Shown here: piece by piece, positions 44,712 to 52,979 of the stretch
How positions within the stretch are numbered: the first letter of the stretch is position 1
How the letters are laid out: each line of letters starts with the position of its first letter
Assembly (NCBI GenBank): GCA_002281295.1
Contig: NCFS01000005.1
Location: 1-57,956 of the forward strand
Source of the DNA: Halothiobacillus sp. 35-54-62
Lineage (GTDB): Bacteria > Pseudomonadota > Gammaproteobacteria > Halothiobacillales > Halothiobacillaceae
Length of the DNA stretch: 57,956 bases
Reading direction: 5' to 3'
Translations under genes and position numbers: made by a program
The notes under the pieces: generated by a model
Databases searched by the model: none
What the model was told of the DNA's origin: nothing
What the model saw: only the letters and a program-made list of their open reading frames with translations

Positions 44712-45224
44712 ATGCTCAATGATATGAATGAGAGCGGGGTTTTAGCCCCTTATCGTGAATACAACCAGCCCCTCTTTCAGTATGGCGTTCGCCACTTGCT
44801 CGTAAACGATACAGAAGTGCCCTACCCCGATGGCAAGCTGATTGTTTCTCGCACCGATACCTTAGGCATTATCACGCACTGCAATCAGTCGTTTGTGGCG
44901 ATGTCGGGCTACACGCAAGCTGAGTTAATCGGTGCGCCACACAGTATTCTTCGCCACCCCGATATGCCGAGCATTGCTTTTAAAGGGCTGTGGGATGATG
45001 TTCAAGCCGGAAATATCTGGCACGGGTATGTTAAAAACCTGCGCAAAGATGGCGCATTTTATTGGGTTTATGCCACCGTGATTCCCAATGTGCGCAACGG
45101 CGGGGTCGTGGGCTATACCTCGGTTCGGCGCAAACCTTCGCGCGCGAAAATTCAAGCCGCCATTACCTTGTATCAAACCCTAAAAACCCAAGAAAATGCC
45201 CATTGGGAGGGACCACAGTCATGA
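44712..45224 (+). CDS. Aer-type PAS domain protein without output domain
   Basis: Protein of 170 residues that is one PAS domain with short ends. The Aer-type FAD PAS motifs are strong: LGIITHCNQSFVAMSGY near 56-72, SILRHPDMPSIAFKGLWDDV near 83-102, GNIWHGYVKNLRKDGAFYWV near 105-124 and VGYTSVRRKPSR. The domain therefore probably binds FAD and senses redox or oxygen. There is no kinase, cyclase, HAMP or MCP output domain. I chose the ATG at MLNDMNES, preceded by GAGG; the longer frame upstream lacks similarity. It overlaps the next gene by ATGA (4 bases). Confidence 0.8.
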   Translation: MLNDMNESGVLAPYREYNQPLFQYGVRHLLVNDTEVPYPDGKLIVSRTDTLGIITHCNQSFVAMSGYTQAELIGAPHSILRHPDMPSIAFKGLWDDVQAGNIWHGYVKNLRKDGAFYWVYATVIPNVRNGGVVGYTSVRRKPSRAKIQAAITLYQTLKTQENAHWEGPQS

Positions 45225-45982
45225 GTTCTGAGCCCATTTATCAACTCACCGTCAGCCCAGATTTCACCCCTTCACACATTTCTGGCTGGTATATTTTTAA
45301 TACGTGGTTGCAGCGTTGCTTAAATGCGCGGGTGCATTGCGAGCTGTATGACGATTTTGAATCGCAGCGCCAAGCCATTGTCGATGATCGGGTTGATCTT
45401 ATTTACGCCAACCCCTTTGATGCCGCCATGCTGGTGCGTGAAAAAAACTTTACCGCCCTGGCCAAAGCGATGGGGGTTACCGATGAATGCGTTATCGCGG
45501 TGGCTGAAACAAGCCACATCACCTGCCTTGAAGACTTAAAACCGGGCACACGCCTGGCCAAAACAGATGACCCCGACATTAACCTGATTGGCATGATTAT
45601 GCTGGAATCGGTGGATTTATCCGATGATTCTGTCACCCCCCTCTTGGTAGATAGCTATGTGCTGGTAGCCAAAGCCCTAATCCAAAATAACGCCGAGGTG
45701 GGGTTTTTTCTTAAAGATGCGTTTAATGAATTTTCAGGCGCGGTGCGCAAACAATTACGCCCACTGGTCAGCAGTGAAATTAGCGATATTCAGCACATGC
45801 TGCTGGCCAGCCCTCGCCTGATGGCGCACACGGAGCCCTTGCGGCAGGCATTAGCCGATATGCCCAAGCATTTGCAGGGCAATTCCGTGCTGGAGGCGTT
45901 AAACTTCACAGGCTGGCAACTGCTTGAGCAAGAAGATACCGAGTTTATGATTGATATGATTGATACACTCAAAGCGAAGTAA
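45221..45982 (+). CDS. PhnD-like periplasmic-binding-fold protein without signal peptide
   Basis: Protein of 253 residues with type 2 periplasmic-binding (PhnD/phosphonate-like) pattern: DDFESQRQAIVDDRVDLIYA near 43-62, YANPFDAAMLV, LEDLKPGTRLA, and SYVLVAKALIQNNAEVGFFL near 145-164. There is no N-terminal hydrophobic signal; the start MSSEPIYQLTVSPDFTPSHI is soluble, so the protein should be cytoplasmic. GGGAGGG gives a strong ribosome site. The ATGA overlap with the PAS gene indicates coupling. It might bind a phosphate-containing ligand as a sensor; this is inference. Confidence 0.7.
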   Translation: MSSEPIYQLTVSPDFTPSHISGWYIFNTWLQRCLNARVHCELYDDFESQRQAIVDDRVDLIYANPFDAAMLVREKNFTALAKAMGVTDECVIAVAETSHITCLEDLKPGTRLAKTDDPDINLIGMIMLESVDLSDDSVTPLLVDSYVLVAKALIQNNAEVGFFLKDAFNEFSGAVRKQLRPLVSSEISDIQHMLLASPRLMAHTEPLRQALADMPKHLQGNSVLEALNFTGWQLLEQEDTEFMIDMIDTLKAK

Positions 45983-46002
45983 CCTCCTAGGAGCCTGTGA
46001 AC

Positions 46003-47337
46003 ATGGATTTTCCCAACGTAAGCCCCACCCGCGATGCCCGCACCGGCATTGTCACCCTCGACAACGAACCGATGGTGTTTCACTGCAATCACTACAACCG
46101 ATTTTTGCAACTGGTGGTAGAAGATTGCCACTACATTAAACGCGAGCCGATTTTAACGCAGTCGGCGACCGATGTAGCCCGGCGGCAACTCACCGCCCAT
46201 TTTACCGCCCAGCCAGAATTAACTCGGGCAGAGCGGTTAGCCTACGCGCAAGCCGTGTATCAATATTGCGGTTTTGGTCAACTGCCCTTGGCTGATTTAC
46301 CCGCAGCCCAACAGGGTTATCAACTTGTTGAAACCCACTCGCATTACGGCCAAGCCTTACGCTTAAATTATGGTAAACGCGGCTGGCCCGGTGAATTTTT
46401 TGATTTAGGCTACGCCTTGGGCGCGCTGGCCGCAGTGGATAACCAAAACTTTGGCGGCAAAATTTTTGATGAGGCTATTTCTATGGGGTTTGAGGCCACA
46501 ACGCTTCATTTAACCCCCACTGAAAACACGCTAACCCCCTGCCCCGTTATAGCACAACCCCCACTGCCGCCAGAGGCCGACTGTATTCCTGAGCGGCAAA
46601 TCGGCCTGCACATAGACGAAGCCGGTATTATTGCCGCCGTTGCAGGCTTACCGCTTTTTGGCAATAGCGAGGGGTTAATTCCCGCGTTCGGCGTTAACTT
46701 AACGCGGCATTATGCCGATTACTACAATCTGGTTTCCTTCCGCTTTGAGCGCGCACTAGAGCAAGCGCTCAGCACCCACCGCTATTTGGGTGAAATGCTT
46801 TGGTATGAATACCCCAGTTTATTTTTCTATAAAGATAAATTCAGCCATCTGCAAGGGCGGGAACTCGCCTCGACCTTACTGGTTGAGGCCGGCCATATCT
46901 GCGGCTTTAACACGATGGGCGGCATTATGCGCTCTGATGCGTGGTATGAGCTTATTGCGCCTCAATGTCAGGATAAAAACGATTGGCTTGTCGGCATCGT
47001 TGCCTGCATTAATGCTTTGGGCTGGGGCGTGTGGCGCATTTTTGAGCTCATCCCGAACGAGCGACTCGTTATTCGAGCCTGGCACCCGTATGAATCTTTG
47101 GGGCATTTGCGCCACTTTGGCACGGCCGATCACCCCATCGATTACCTTATGGTCGGCATCGCATCCTCGCTGATGAACTTGCTGTACAACGCCGATATCA
47201 CCACAAAACCCGATTTAACCTTAGCGTTTTATTACCAAGTTAACCGCAGCAAGCAAGGTTTTTGGGGGCGACAAACGGCCTGCGTTGCCATGGGCGATGC
47301 CTATTCTGAAGTGGTCGTTGAACGCGCCGTTTTGTAA
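46003..47337 (+). CDS. Unrecognised 444-residue protein with internal duplication
   Basis: Soluble, no signal peptide, no membrane segment. Two halves share a pattern: first ETHSHYGQALRLNYG..., then FFDLGYALGALAAVD (about 109-146); later RAWHPYESLGHLRHFG..., then YLMVGIASSLMNLLYNAD (about 357-394). Both have H-x-Y, a glycine turn and an amphipathic helix, reminiscent of V4R-like domains. Cysteine-containing CQDKND and VACINALGW may matter. The region between (200-300) is hydrophobic and aromatic-rich. AGGAG lies 9 bases before the ATG; a GTG two codons earlier also fits. It follows the PhnD-like gene after 20 bases and ends the GTPase run. I know no family. Confidence 0.55.
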   Translation: MDFPNVSPTRDARTGIVTLDNEPMVFHCNHYNRFLQLVVEDCHYIKREPILTQSATDVARRQLTAHFTAQPELTRAERLAYAQAVYQYCGFGQLPLADLPAAQQGYQLVETHSHYGQALRLNYGKRGWPGEFFDLGYALGALAAVDNQNFGGKIFDEAISMGFEATTLHLTPTENTLTPCPVIAQPPLPPEADCIPERQIGLHIDEAGIIAAVAGLPLFGNSEGLIPAFGVNLTRHYADYYNLVSFRFERALEQALSTHRYLGEMLWYEYPSLFFYKDKFSHLQGRELASTLLVEAGHICGFNTMGGIMRSDAWYELIAPQCQDKNDWLVGIVACINALGWGVWRIFELIPNERLVIRAWHPYESLGHLRHFGTADHPIDYLMVGIASSLMNLLYNADITTKPDLTLAFYYQVNRSKQGFWGRQTACVAMGDAYSEVVVERAVL

Positions 47338-47378
47338 GCGGCATTCATGGTTTATGTTGTTGCCTTTATTTTCACCTG

Positions 47379-47861
47379 ATGGAAGCGATTATTGTGGCCA
47401 AAATAAAAATAGCCTATCTCGAAGATGAACCCACCATGGCAGCCCTCGTGATGGAATATCTCGATGAGGCAGGGTTTGAAGCCACTTGGTTTCCAAAAGG
47501 CTTAGCCTGCGCTCGCGCTGTTGAACGGGGTGAGTTTGATTTGTGTCTTTTTGACTGGATGGTGCCCGATATGAACGGGCCGGATGTATTTGCATCCATT
47601 CAACTGAAACTTAAAGAGACATCCCCGCCGGTCATATTTTTAACCGGCAAAGGCGAAGATAGCGATATTGTGCAAGTGCTCGATGCCGGCGCAGACGACT
47701 ATATTGTTAAACCGGTGACCCGTCCGGTTTTAATTGCCCGCCTTCGTGCCGTACTGCGCAAGCGGGGCTTAGGGCAAACCGCCGTTCAAACCCAATGGAC
47801 GCGCTGTCGATTGACATCACAAAACATGAGATTTTACTTGATGGCAAACGCATCGAATTAG
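47379..47861 (+). CDS. OmpR-family response regulator, receiver half (frameshifted)
   Basis: The receiver domain is complete: acidic pair EDE near 15-17, phospho-Asp D59 in LFDWMVPDMNG, switch T89 in FLTGKGE and K111 in VKPV. The first 139 or so residues are normal; after TAVQTQ the frame runs into a nonsense tail (TRCRLTSQNM). The DNA-binding half is encoded one frame over, starting within 67 bases of overlap. Start could also be a GTG five codons later, preceded by GGAAG. It is 41 bases after the 444-residue protein gene and opens the RR-FecR-CHASE2 kinase trio. Confidence 0.8.
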   Translation: MEAIIVAKIKIAYLEDEPTMAALVMEYLDEAGFEATWFPKGLACARAVERGEFDLCLFDWMVPDMNGPDVFASIQLKLKETSPPVIFLTGKGEDSDIVQVLDAGADDYIVKPVTRPVLIARLRAVLRKRGLGQTAVQTQWTRCRLTSQNMRFYLMANASN

Positions 47862-48100
47862 GCACGCGGGAAATTGATTTAGCATTGTTCCTGCTCCAAA
47901 ACATCGGCGTATTGTTAACGCGGGAACGCCTAAACCAAATTATTTTTGGCTTAAATCCCGATATTCAAACACGCGCATTAGATGTGCACATTAGCACCCT
48001 GCGCCGCGCCCTAGATTTACGGCCTGAAAACGGCTGGCGCTTGGCCACCGTTTATGGTCGCGGCTACCGGTTGGAGCGCAGCGAGACACCAACGGAATGA
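47795..48100 (+). CDS. OmpR-family response regulator, winged-helix half (frameshifted)
   Basis: A complete Trans_reg_C winged helix: IDITKHEILLDGKRIELGTR..EIDLALFLL, then LLTRERLNQIIFGL, LDVHISTLRRALDL and ATVYGRGYRLE. It should follow the receiver domain in one polypeptide; the frame differs by one base near the AAACCCAATGG stretch. No ribosome site precedes its ATG, which argues against a true separate gene. The cause may be a real frameshift, a programmed shift or a sequencing error. It overlaps the LysM-FecR gene by 4 bases (ATGA). Confidence 0.7.
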   Translation: MDALSIDITKHEILLDGKRIELGTREIDLALFLLQNIGVLLTRERLNQIIFGLNPDIQTRALDVHISTLRRALDLRPENGWRLATVYGRGYRLERSETPTE

Positions 48101-49752
48101 TTCGACGGCACCTTCTGCCCGTAGCCTTACTCTGGGGTTTAGGCGCAGGCATCGCCACTTGGCCCACATGTGCGGCACCCAGCGATATAAAAGATTCGAC
48201 CACAGCAATAGCCCAAGCCCTACCCGACTGGCTCTACACCACACGCCCTAACGATACGCTGATTGGCATAGGGCAACAGTATTTAGCCAATCCCCAAGAC
48301 TGGCCGCTTGTCGGCCACTTGAACAACATAGCGCAAGCCAATACGATCCCGCCGGGCCTGGTTTTGCGCATACCTGCCAATCTGCTTAAACAAAGCCCCA
48401 GCGCGGCCAAACTCAGTGCGATAGCCGGCCAAGTTGAAGTGAGTGCGCAAAGTACCCCAAACACGCCAGCAGCTTGGCGCCCCGCCCGCCTAAACCAAGC
48501 CCTTGATGCGGGAACATCGGTGCAAACCCACGAGAAAAGCTTTGCCCAAATTACCCTCGCCAATGGCTCCGTGCTTAATCTTGAGCCTAAAACCACGCTG
48601 ACTTTAGATCGTTTAAGTTTGTACGCCAAAGGGCTAATGGCCGATACCCAGCTGCGAATTAAAACCGGCGGCATCAGCGTTAAAGATAATCCCAAGCAGC
48701 TACCCAATCAAAATCTGCGGGTTATTACACCCACCGCACAAGCCGTCGTGCGGGGCACGGAGTTCCGCGTAGGCGTAATGCAGCAAACCACACGAGAAGA
48801 AACCCTAGCCGGCGCCATCAATCTATCCGCCGGCGGCGCCCCGGTCTTGGTATCAAAAGGCATGGGTTCTTTAAGCCAAGGCGGGGCCAACCCCATTGCA
48901 CCCGTGAAACTTTTGCCTGCACCCAAACTAACGCAGCCTGCCACCCAAATCACCCACCTGCCCTTGACTTTTAGCATGCCGCATTTGGCCGGTGCCGTCG
49001 CGTGGCATGGGGAAGTGGCCAAGGCGGCGAACCCTTCGTCCGTGCTTTATAGCCAGCAGAGCCGCAGGCCTGAATTAACCTTTAACAACCTACCCAATGG
49101 CGATTATGTCTTGCGGGTACGCGGTATTAATTGGCAAGGGCTACAAGGCTATGATGCAGCACTGTCATTTAATGTGCAGGCTCATCCTTTCGCCCCCCTT
49201 GTGCTGGCGCCCATCCCGAATGGCGTACTGCCAGCGCAGCAATCCAAAATAATTTGGGTTGAGCGGGAGCTCGCCAATGCGGTGCATATCCAAATGGCCA
49301 ATACGGCTGACTTTTCCCGCATTTTTCTCGATCAAATCGTGAAATCCAGCCCCTTTGAACCAGAGGCCAACCTTCCCCCGGGTAAGGTTTATGCCCGTTT
49401 GGCAAGCATTAACGATGGCGTACAAGGCCCCTGGGGTGAGGTTATCGTGTGGCATGTTCAGCCGGCACTTGCATCCGTCAATTTATCCCAAGCCCCACTG
49501 CGGATAGATTCAAGCTGGGTATTTATTCAGCTCCCGCCGCCCATCATCGGCGAACGCTATCTGGCGCGCTGGTACCCTTGTACCGAAAACACCCTTAACC
49601 CGGAACCATGGGTACCAAACCTAAGTGGACTTTTACAGTGGCCGCGCCCAAAGCAAGGAAATTACTGCGTGCAAGTTAAGCGAGAGCGCAGCGCCGACGG
49701 CCAGCAATCCCCAAACAGTGAGCGCGTCATCTACCTGCCGGAAACGCATTAA
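48097..49752 (+). CDS. Secreted LysM-FecR domain protein
   Basis: Protein of 551 residues. Signal peptide: RR followed by hydrophobic residues 6-22, cleavage near TCAA. A LysM repeat follows (TTRPNDTLIGIGQQYLANPQ, about 47-95), which would bind peptidoglycan. The FecR domain (about 135-225) has VEVSAQS, VQTHEKSFAQITLANGSVLN and VVRGTEFRVG. The C-terminal half is fibronectin/Ig-like (YVLRVRGINWQGLQGYDA). LysM-FecR proteins pair with CHASE2 kinases and response regulators, exactly the genes on both sides. Likely an envelope-state sensor for the kinase; partner role is inferred. Confidence 0.85.
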   Translation: MIRRHLLPVALLWGLGAGIATWPTCAAPSDIKDSTTAIAQALPDWLYTTRPNDTLIGIGQQYLANPQDWPLVGHLNNIAQANTIPPGLVLRIPANLLKQSPSAAKLSAIAGQVEVSAQSTPNTPAAWRPARLNQALDAGTSVQTHEKSFAQITLANGSVLNLEPKTTLTLDRLSLYAKGLMADTQLRIKTGGISVKDNPKQLPNQNLRVITPTAQAVVRGTEFRVGVMQQTTREETLAGAINLSAGGAPVLVSKGMGSLSQGGANPIAPVKLLPAPKLTQPATQITHLPLTFSMPHLAGAVAWHGEVAKAANPSSVLYSQQSRRPELTFNNLPNGDYVLRVRGINWQGLQGYDAALSFNVQAHPFAPLVLAPIPNGVLPAQQSKIIWVERELANAVHIQMANTADFSRIFLDQIVKSSPFEPEANLPPGKVYARLASINDGVQGPWGEVIVWHVQPALASVNLSQAPLRIDSSWVFIQLPPPIIGERYLARWYPCTENTLNPEPWVPNLSGLLQWPRPKQGNYCVQVKRERSADGQQSPNSERVIYLPETH

Positions 49753-49788
49753 TGACGCAAAACACCCCTAAAATTTGGCGGCTTTAAC

Positions 49789-51762
49789 GTGGGTTCGGTA
49801 CGCGCCCGGTGGCTCACTTGGTTAAAAAATTGGCTAACCCCCGTTCAAAACCAAATACTGGTTGGCCTGATGCTGCTTTTTTTAGCGGCAGCCAGTTTTG
49901 TCGGGGATCGGGACGCGCGAATTCAGCACCTTGTTTATGATTTTGGATGGCGGATAATGCCCCATCCCGCCCCCTCAACCGATGTGATAATCGTAGCCAT
50001 TGATGAAGCCAGCCTTGCCCGTTACGGTCGCTGGCCGTGGAGCCGCAGCCTCGATGCCGAACTCATCTCACGGGTATGCCAAGCAAATCCCAAGGTAATC
50101 GGCGTAGATATTGCCTTTACTGAGCAAGGTGGCGATCCCGCAGCCAATCAAGCTTTGCGCGATGCGATAGCCGCATGTGGCAAAGTGGTATTACCCGTGC
50201 TGATTGAAACATCGCGCGATGAAGGGCAGGTTCGTGAGTTACCGCCCATTCCTGAACTGGCTCAAGCCTCGGCAGGGCTTGGGCGGATTGGTGTTGTGCT
50301 CGATCCCGATGGGATCGCCCGATCCATCAACCTATGGGAAGGCATTGGCGCGCCCGTATGGCCGCTCATGGCGCAAACCATGCTCACCATCGCCAAAACA
50401 CCAATCACCTCAAGCCCCCAACCCAAAAGCACCCTAAGCCACCCCTATCAACTGGTCGCACAAGATAACCGGCTGCTTGATTTTATAGGGCCTGCGGGCA
50501 GTGTGCCCACCCTATCGGCGCAGGCTGTTTTGGCGAATTCCGCGCCGCTAACGGCTTTAACGCATCGTATCGTATTAATCGGGGCTACGGCGGCGGGCAT
50601 GGGGGATTTTGTTTCAACCCCCGCAACCACCCAAGGTGCGCCCATGGCGGGTGTAGAAGTGATTGCCAATAGCCTTATTTCAATGGAACACAACCAATTA
50701 AAACAGCCACTACCCATCGCATGGGTGCTGGCTTTAACTGGTATATTGGCATTAATTCCCCTGTTATGGCTGCCGCGATTCATGCCCCTTACCGGATTAA
50801 TCGCCAGCATACTTTGGTTTATGGTTTTATTAATAACCACCGCCCTCTTCCCGTTTATTACCGGCTATTATTTTTCACCCACCGGAATTTTAGTGGCCGC
50901 ATTATCCGCCTATCCTTTATGGAGCTGGCGACGGCTTGAAGTGGCCAGAAAACACCTCAACAATGAATTATTAAGGTTACTGCCCTATCAGCTTGCATCT
51001 GTACACACACCCAATGAAATTAAACCCTTAAATTTTGAACAGCGCATTGAAGTTATCCAAGAAGCGCAAGCCCGCATGCAACAATTACAAGCCGAGCGGG
51101 ATGAAATGCTCGATTTTATATCGCATGATATTCGTGTGCCGCTGGCCAATGCAGCGCAACAATTAGCCAGCGGCGAGCTTAATGACCTAAATCGCAGCCG
51201 GTTGGCGGTGCAACTAAAACGGGGGCATGAACTGGCTCAAAATTATTTATCCCTATCGCGCGCCTTAGCTGCCAAACCGGATTCCTTTCCAGAAATAGAA
51301 CTCAATTCAATGCTGGAACAGGCCATTGATGCGCTCTACGATTTAGCGCAAGCGCAACAAGTCACCTTGGTGCGACGATTGCCCACGCACGATATTTGGA
51401 TCAAAGGGGATTTTAGTTTACTAGAACGCGCCACCATTAACCTCATCAGCAATGCCGTGAGTTTTACCCCTGCCGGCGGGCAGGTTGTCATCACGCTAAC
51501 TCAAAGCACGCAAGCGGTGGCTTGGTGTGTGCAAGATACGGGGCCTGGCGTGCCGGATGATGTGCTACCGCGATTATTCCAACGCTTTGGGCGTGGCACG
51601 AGTCATCGGGCAGGAAGCACGGGGCTTGGGCTTTATTTTGTGCGCACCGTCGTAGAAAAACATCAAGGCACGGTGCACGCTATTAATACCGAACAAGGCG
51701 CAAAATTTAGCATTAGTTTGCCGTTGCAAAACGGTGAATCAATTACAAATCAAGCCAATTGA
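49789..51762 (+). CDS. CHASE2 domain sensor histidine kinase
   Basis: Protein of 657 residues. One N-terminal membrane helix (about 25-43), a periplasmic CHASE2 domain (VIIVAIDEASLARYGRWPWS near 66-85, VIGVDIAFTEQGGDP near 104-118) and three more membrane helices (about 305-385). HisKA has phospho-acceptor H446 in SHDIRVPL. HATPase has N box NLISNAVSFTP, G1 DTGPGVP, F box LFQRFGRG and G2 GSTGLGLYFVR, all intact. The GTG start is the only suitable one before the first helix. CHASE2 ligand is unknown. Its stop overlaps the convergent next gene by 13 bases. Confidence 0.9.
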   Translation: MGSVRARWLTWLKNWLTPVQNQILVGLMLLFLAAASFVGDRDARIQHLVYDFGWRIMPHPAPSTDVIIVAIDEASLARYGRWPWSRSLDAELISRVCQANPKVIGVDIAFTEQGGDPAANQALRDAIAACGKVVLPVLIETSRDEGQVRELPPIPELAQASAGLGRIGVVLDPDGIARSINLWEGIGAPVWPLMAQTMLTIAKTPITSSPQPKSTLSHPYQLVAQDNRLLDFIGPAGSVPTLSAQAVLANSAPLTALTHRIVLIGATAAGMGDFVSTPATTQGAPMAGVEVIANSLISMEHNQLKQPLPIAWVLALTGILALIPLLWLPRFMPLTGLIASILWFMVLLITTALFPFITGYYFSPTGILVAALSAYPLWSWRRLEVARKHLNNELLRLLPYQLASVHTPNEIKPLNFEQRIEVIQEAQARMQQLQAERDEMLDFISHDIRVPLANAAQQLASGELNDLNRSRLAVQLKRGHELAQNYLSLSRALAAKPDSFPEIELNSMLEQAIDALYDLAQAQQVTLVRRLPTHDIWIKGDFSLLERATINLISNAVSFTPAGGQVVITLTQSTQAVAWCVQDTGPGVPDDVLPRLFQRFGRGTSHRAGSTGLGLYFVRTVVEKHQGTVHAINTEQGAKFSISLPLQNGESITNQAN

Positions 51763-52214
51763 TGGTACGACTTAATAAAGATTTTCTCTTGCGGATTTAA
51801 TGCCGGCTGCGCTCGTGTTTTTTTTAGATCGTCGGATATTTTAATGGTTAATAGCTTTATTCGAGATAAATGCTCGACTAATTCGATAGACGCCGCATCA
51901 GCTTGAGTAGACTTAGCAGAGCCGAAGATTTTAGCAAAAAAACTGCTTTTATTTTTTTCTGAGCTTTTATTAATGCGTCTCAACTCATGCATGCGGTCAT
52001 TAAGCTCTAACACTTTAATTTCTAACGCGGGGGCAATGCGCGCAGATTTACGAAATGCTCGATACCAATCATTCACATGAATAATGCATTGTTCAAACTG
52101 GGCATGATCAATCCCCCCTTCAAACGCATTAATAGCCGCCGTTAGTTTGAGCTGCAACGCTGCGAACACAGTGCAACCTTGCTCAATTAAATTTTTTTCT
52201 GTTTGTGTGCTCAT
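51750..52214 (-). CDS. Hypothetical helical protein
   Basis: Soluble, mainly helical protein of 154 residues with coiled-coil character (VLELNDRMHELRRINKSSEK, then IELVEHLSRIKLLTIKISDD). There is one cysteine near the start, and a basic serine-rich middle (KSSFFAKIFGSAKS). No family recognised. The start has a GGGGTGAGTCACC leader with GTGAG. Single gene, AT-richer than its neighbours, which may indicate acquisition or a fast-evolving gene. Confidence 0.5.
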   Translation of the reverse strand: MSTQTEKNLIEQGCTVFAALQLKLTAAINAFEGGIDHAQFEQCIIHVNDWYRAFRKSARIAPALEIKVLELNDRMHELRRINKSSEKNKSSFFAKIFGSAKSTQADAASIELVEHLSRIKLLTIKISDDLKKTRAQPALNPQEKIFIKSYHQLA

Positions 52215-52372
52215 GGTGACTCACCCCTTGTTTATTTCTTGAGTGAATAATGTCATAAATAAAAACAATAGAATGTAAACAAATCTTGGGCGCAAGAGTG
52301 CATGGGGAAATTCATTTGACTCAATCCAAGGCAGCCGCCCGGGGCATCCGCTAATCAAAACGCAGCGTATCG

Positions 52373-52401
52373 TGGGCAATCAACCCGTTGCCCGCTATAA
52401 T
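52373..52401 (+). promoter_or_regulatory. Promoter with internal palindrome upstream of the 143-residue gene
   Basis: A perfect TATAAT (52396-52401) has TGGGCA 17 bp upstream (4 of 6 matches). Between and overlapping them is the inverted repeat GGGCAA...TTGCCC with an 7-base spacer, so a dimeric repressor could block polymerase. It lies 59 bases before the next start codon. Confidence 0.5.
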
Positions 52402-52459
52402 CTAGGTTGGCTATTGAACTGCTTTTTTAGCACTGAACTACTCGACGAAGGTATTTAAT

Positions 52460-52891
52460 ATGTATGAATTTTGCTTTCTTACCGCAGATCGTGGCGAAGC
52501 TTTTATTGCCCGCCTCAAGGGCTTGGGGCTGCCGGTCACCACACGCCCGGACCCCATTAATGAGGCCGTGACCACCGTGGCAATCCCCGACACAATCGAT
52601 GATGCCCTGTATGACCAAATCGAAGCGTGGTATGAAGCAGAAACAATGCAAAACGAAGCCCGCGCCCGCGCCATGGAGGTGAGCGATGATGTGGTCTCGG
52701 CCGGGATTTGGGTGCAACTGGCCGATGGTGGCTCAAGCCTCGCTCGGGTGGATGCGGACATCATGGCGCGGATATTATCGGTGCTTACCCCCGATGAGTT
52801 GGGGCAATTTGTCGCCGTGATTGCCGATGCGGTGGAGCACCCAGACATCACCCCCATTTGCCACAGCAAAAGTACGAAAAATTCTGGCTAA
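52460..52891 (+). CDS. Hypothetical acidic protein
   Basis: Acidic soluble protein of 143 residues. The start MYEFCFLTADRGEAFIARLK suggests an alpha/beta ACT-like or ferredoxin-like small fold. No recognised motif. AAGG precedes the ATG, and a well-formed promoter lies upstream, so it is a real single-gene unit. It ends near a perfect 22-bp inverted repeat. Function unknown. Confidence 0.6.
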   Translation: MYEFCFLTADRGEAFIARLKGLGLPVTTRPDPINEAVTTVAIPDTIDDALYDQIEAWYEAETMQNEARARAMEVSDDVVSAGIWVQLADGGSSLARVDADIMARILSVLTPDELGQFVAVIADAVEHPDITPICHSKSTKNSG

Positions 52892-52979
52892 CTGCCGCAT
52901 CACCTGAAGCTTCAATTTTTTCGGGCGCGAATGGGGTAATCGCAGGGATTATTGATTCGTAACGAATAATTCATGAAAC

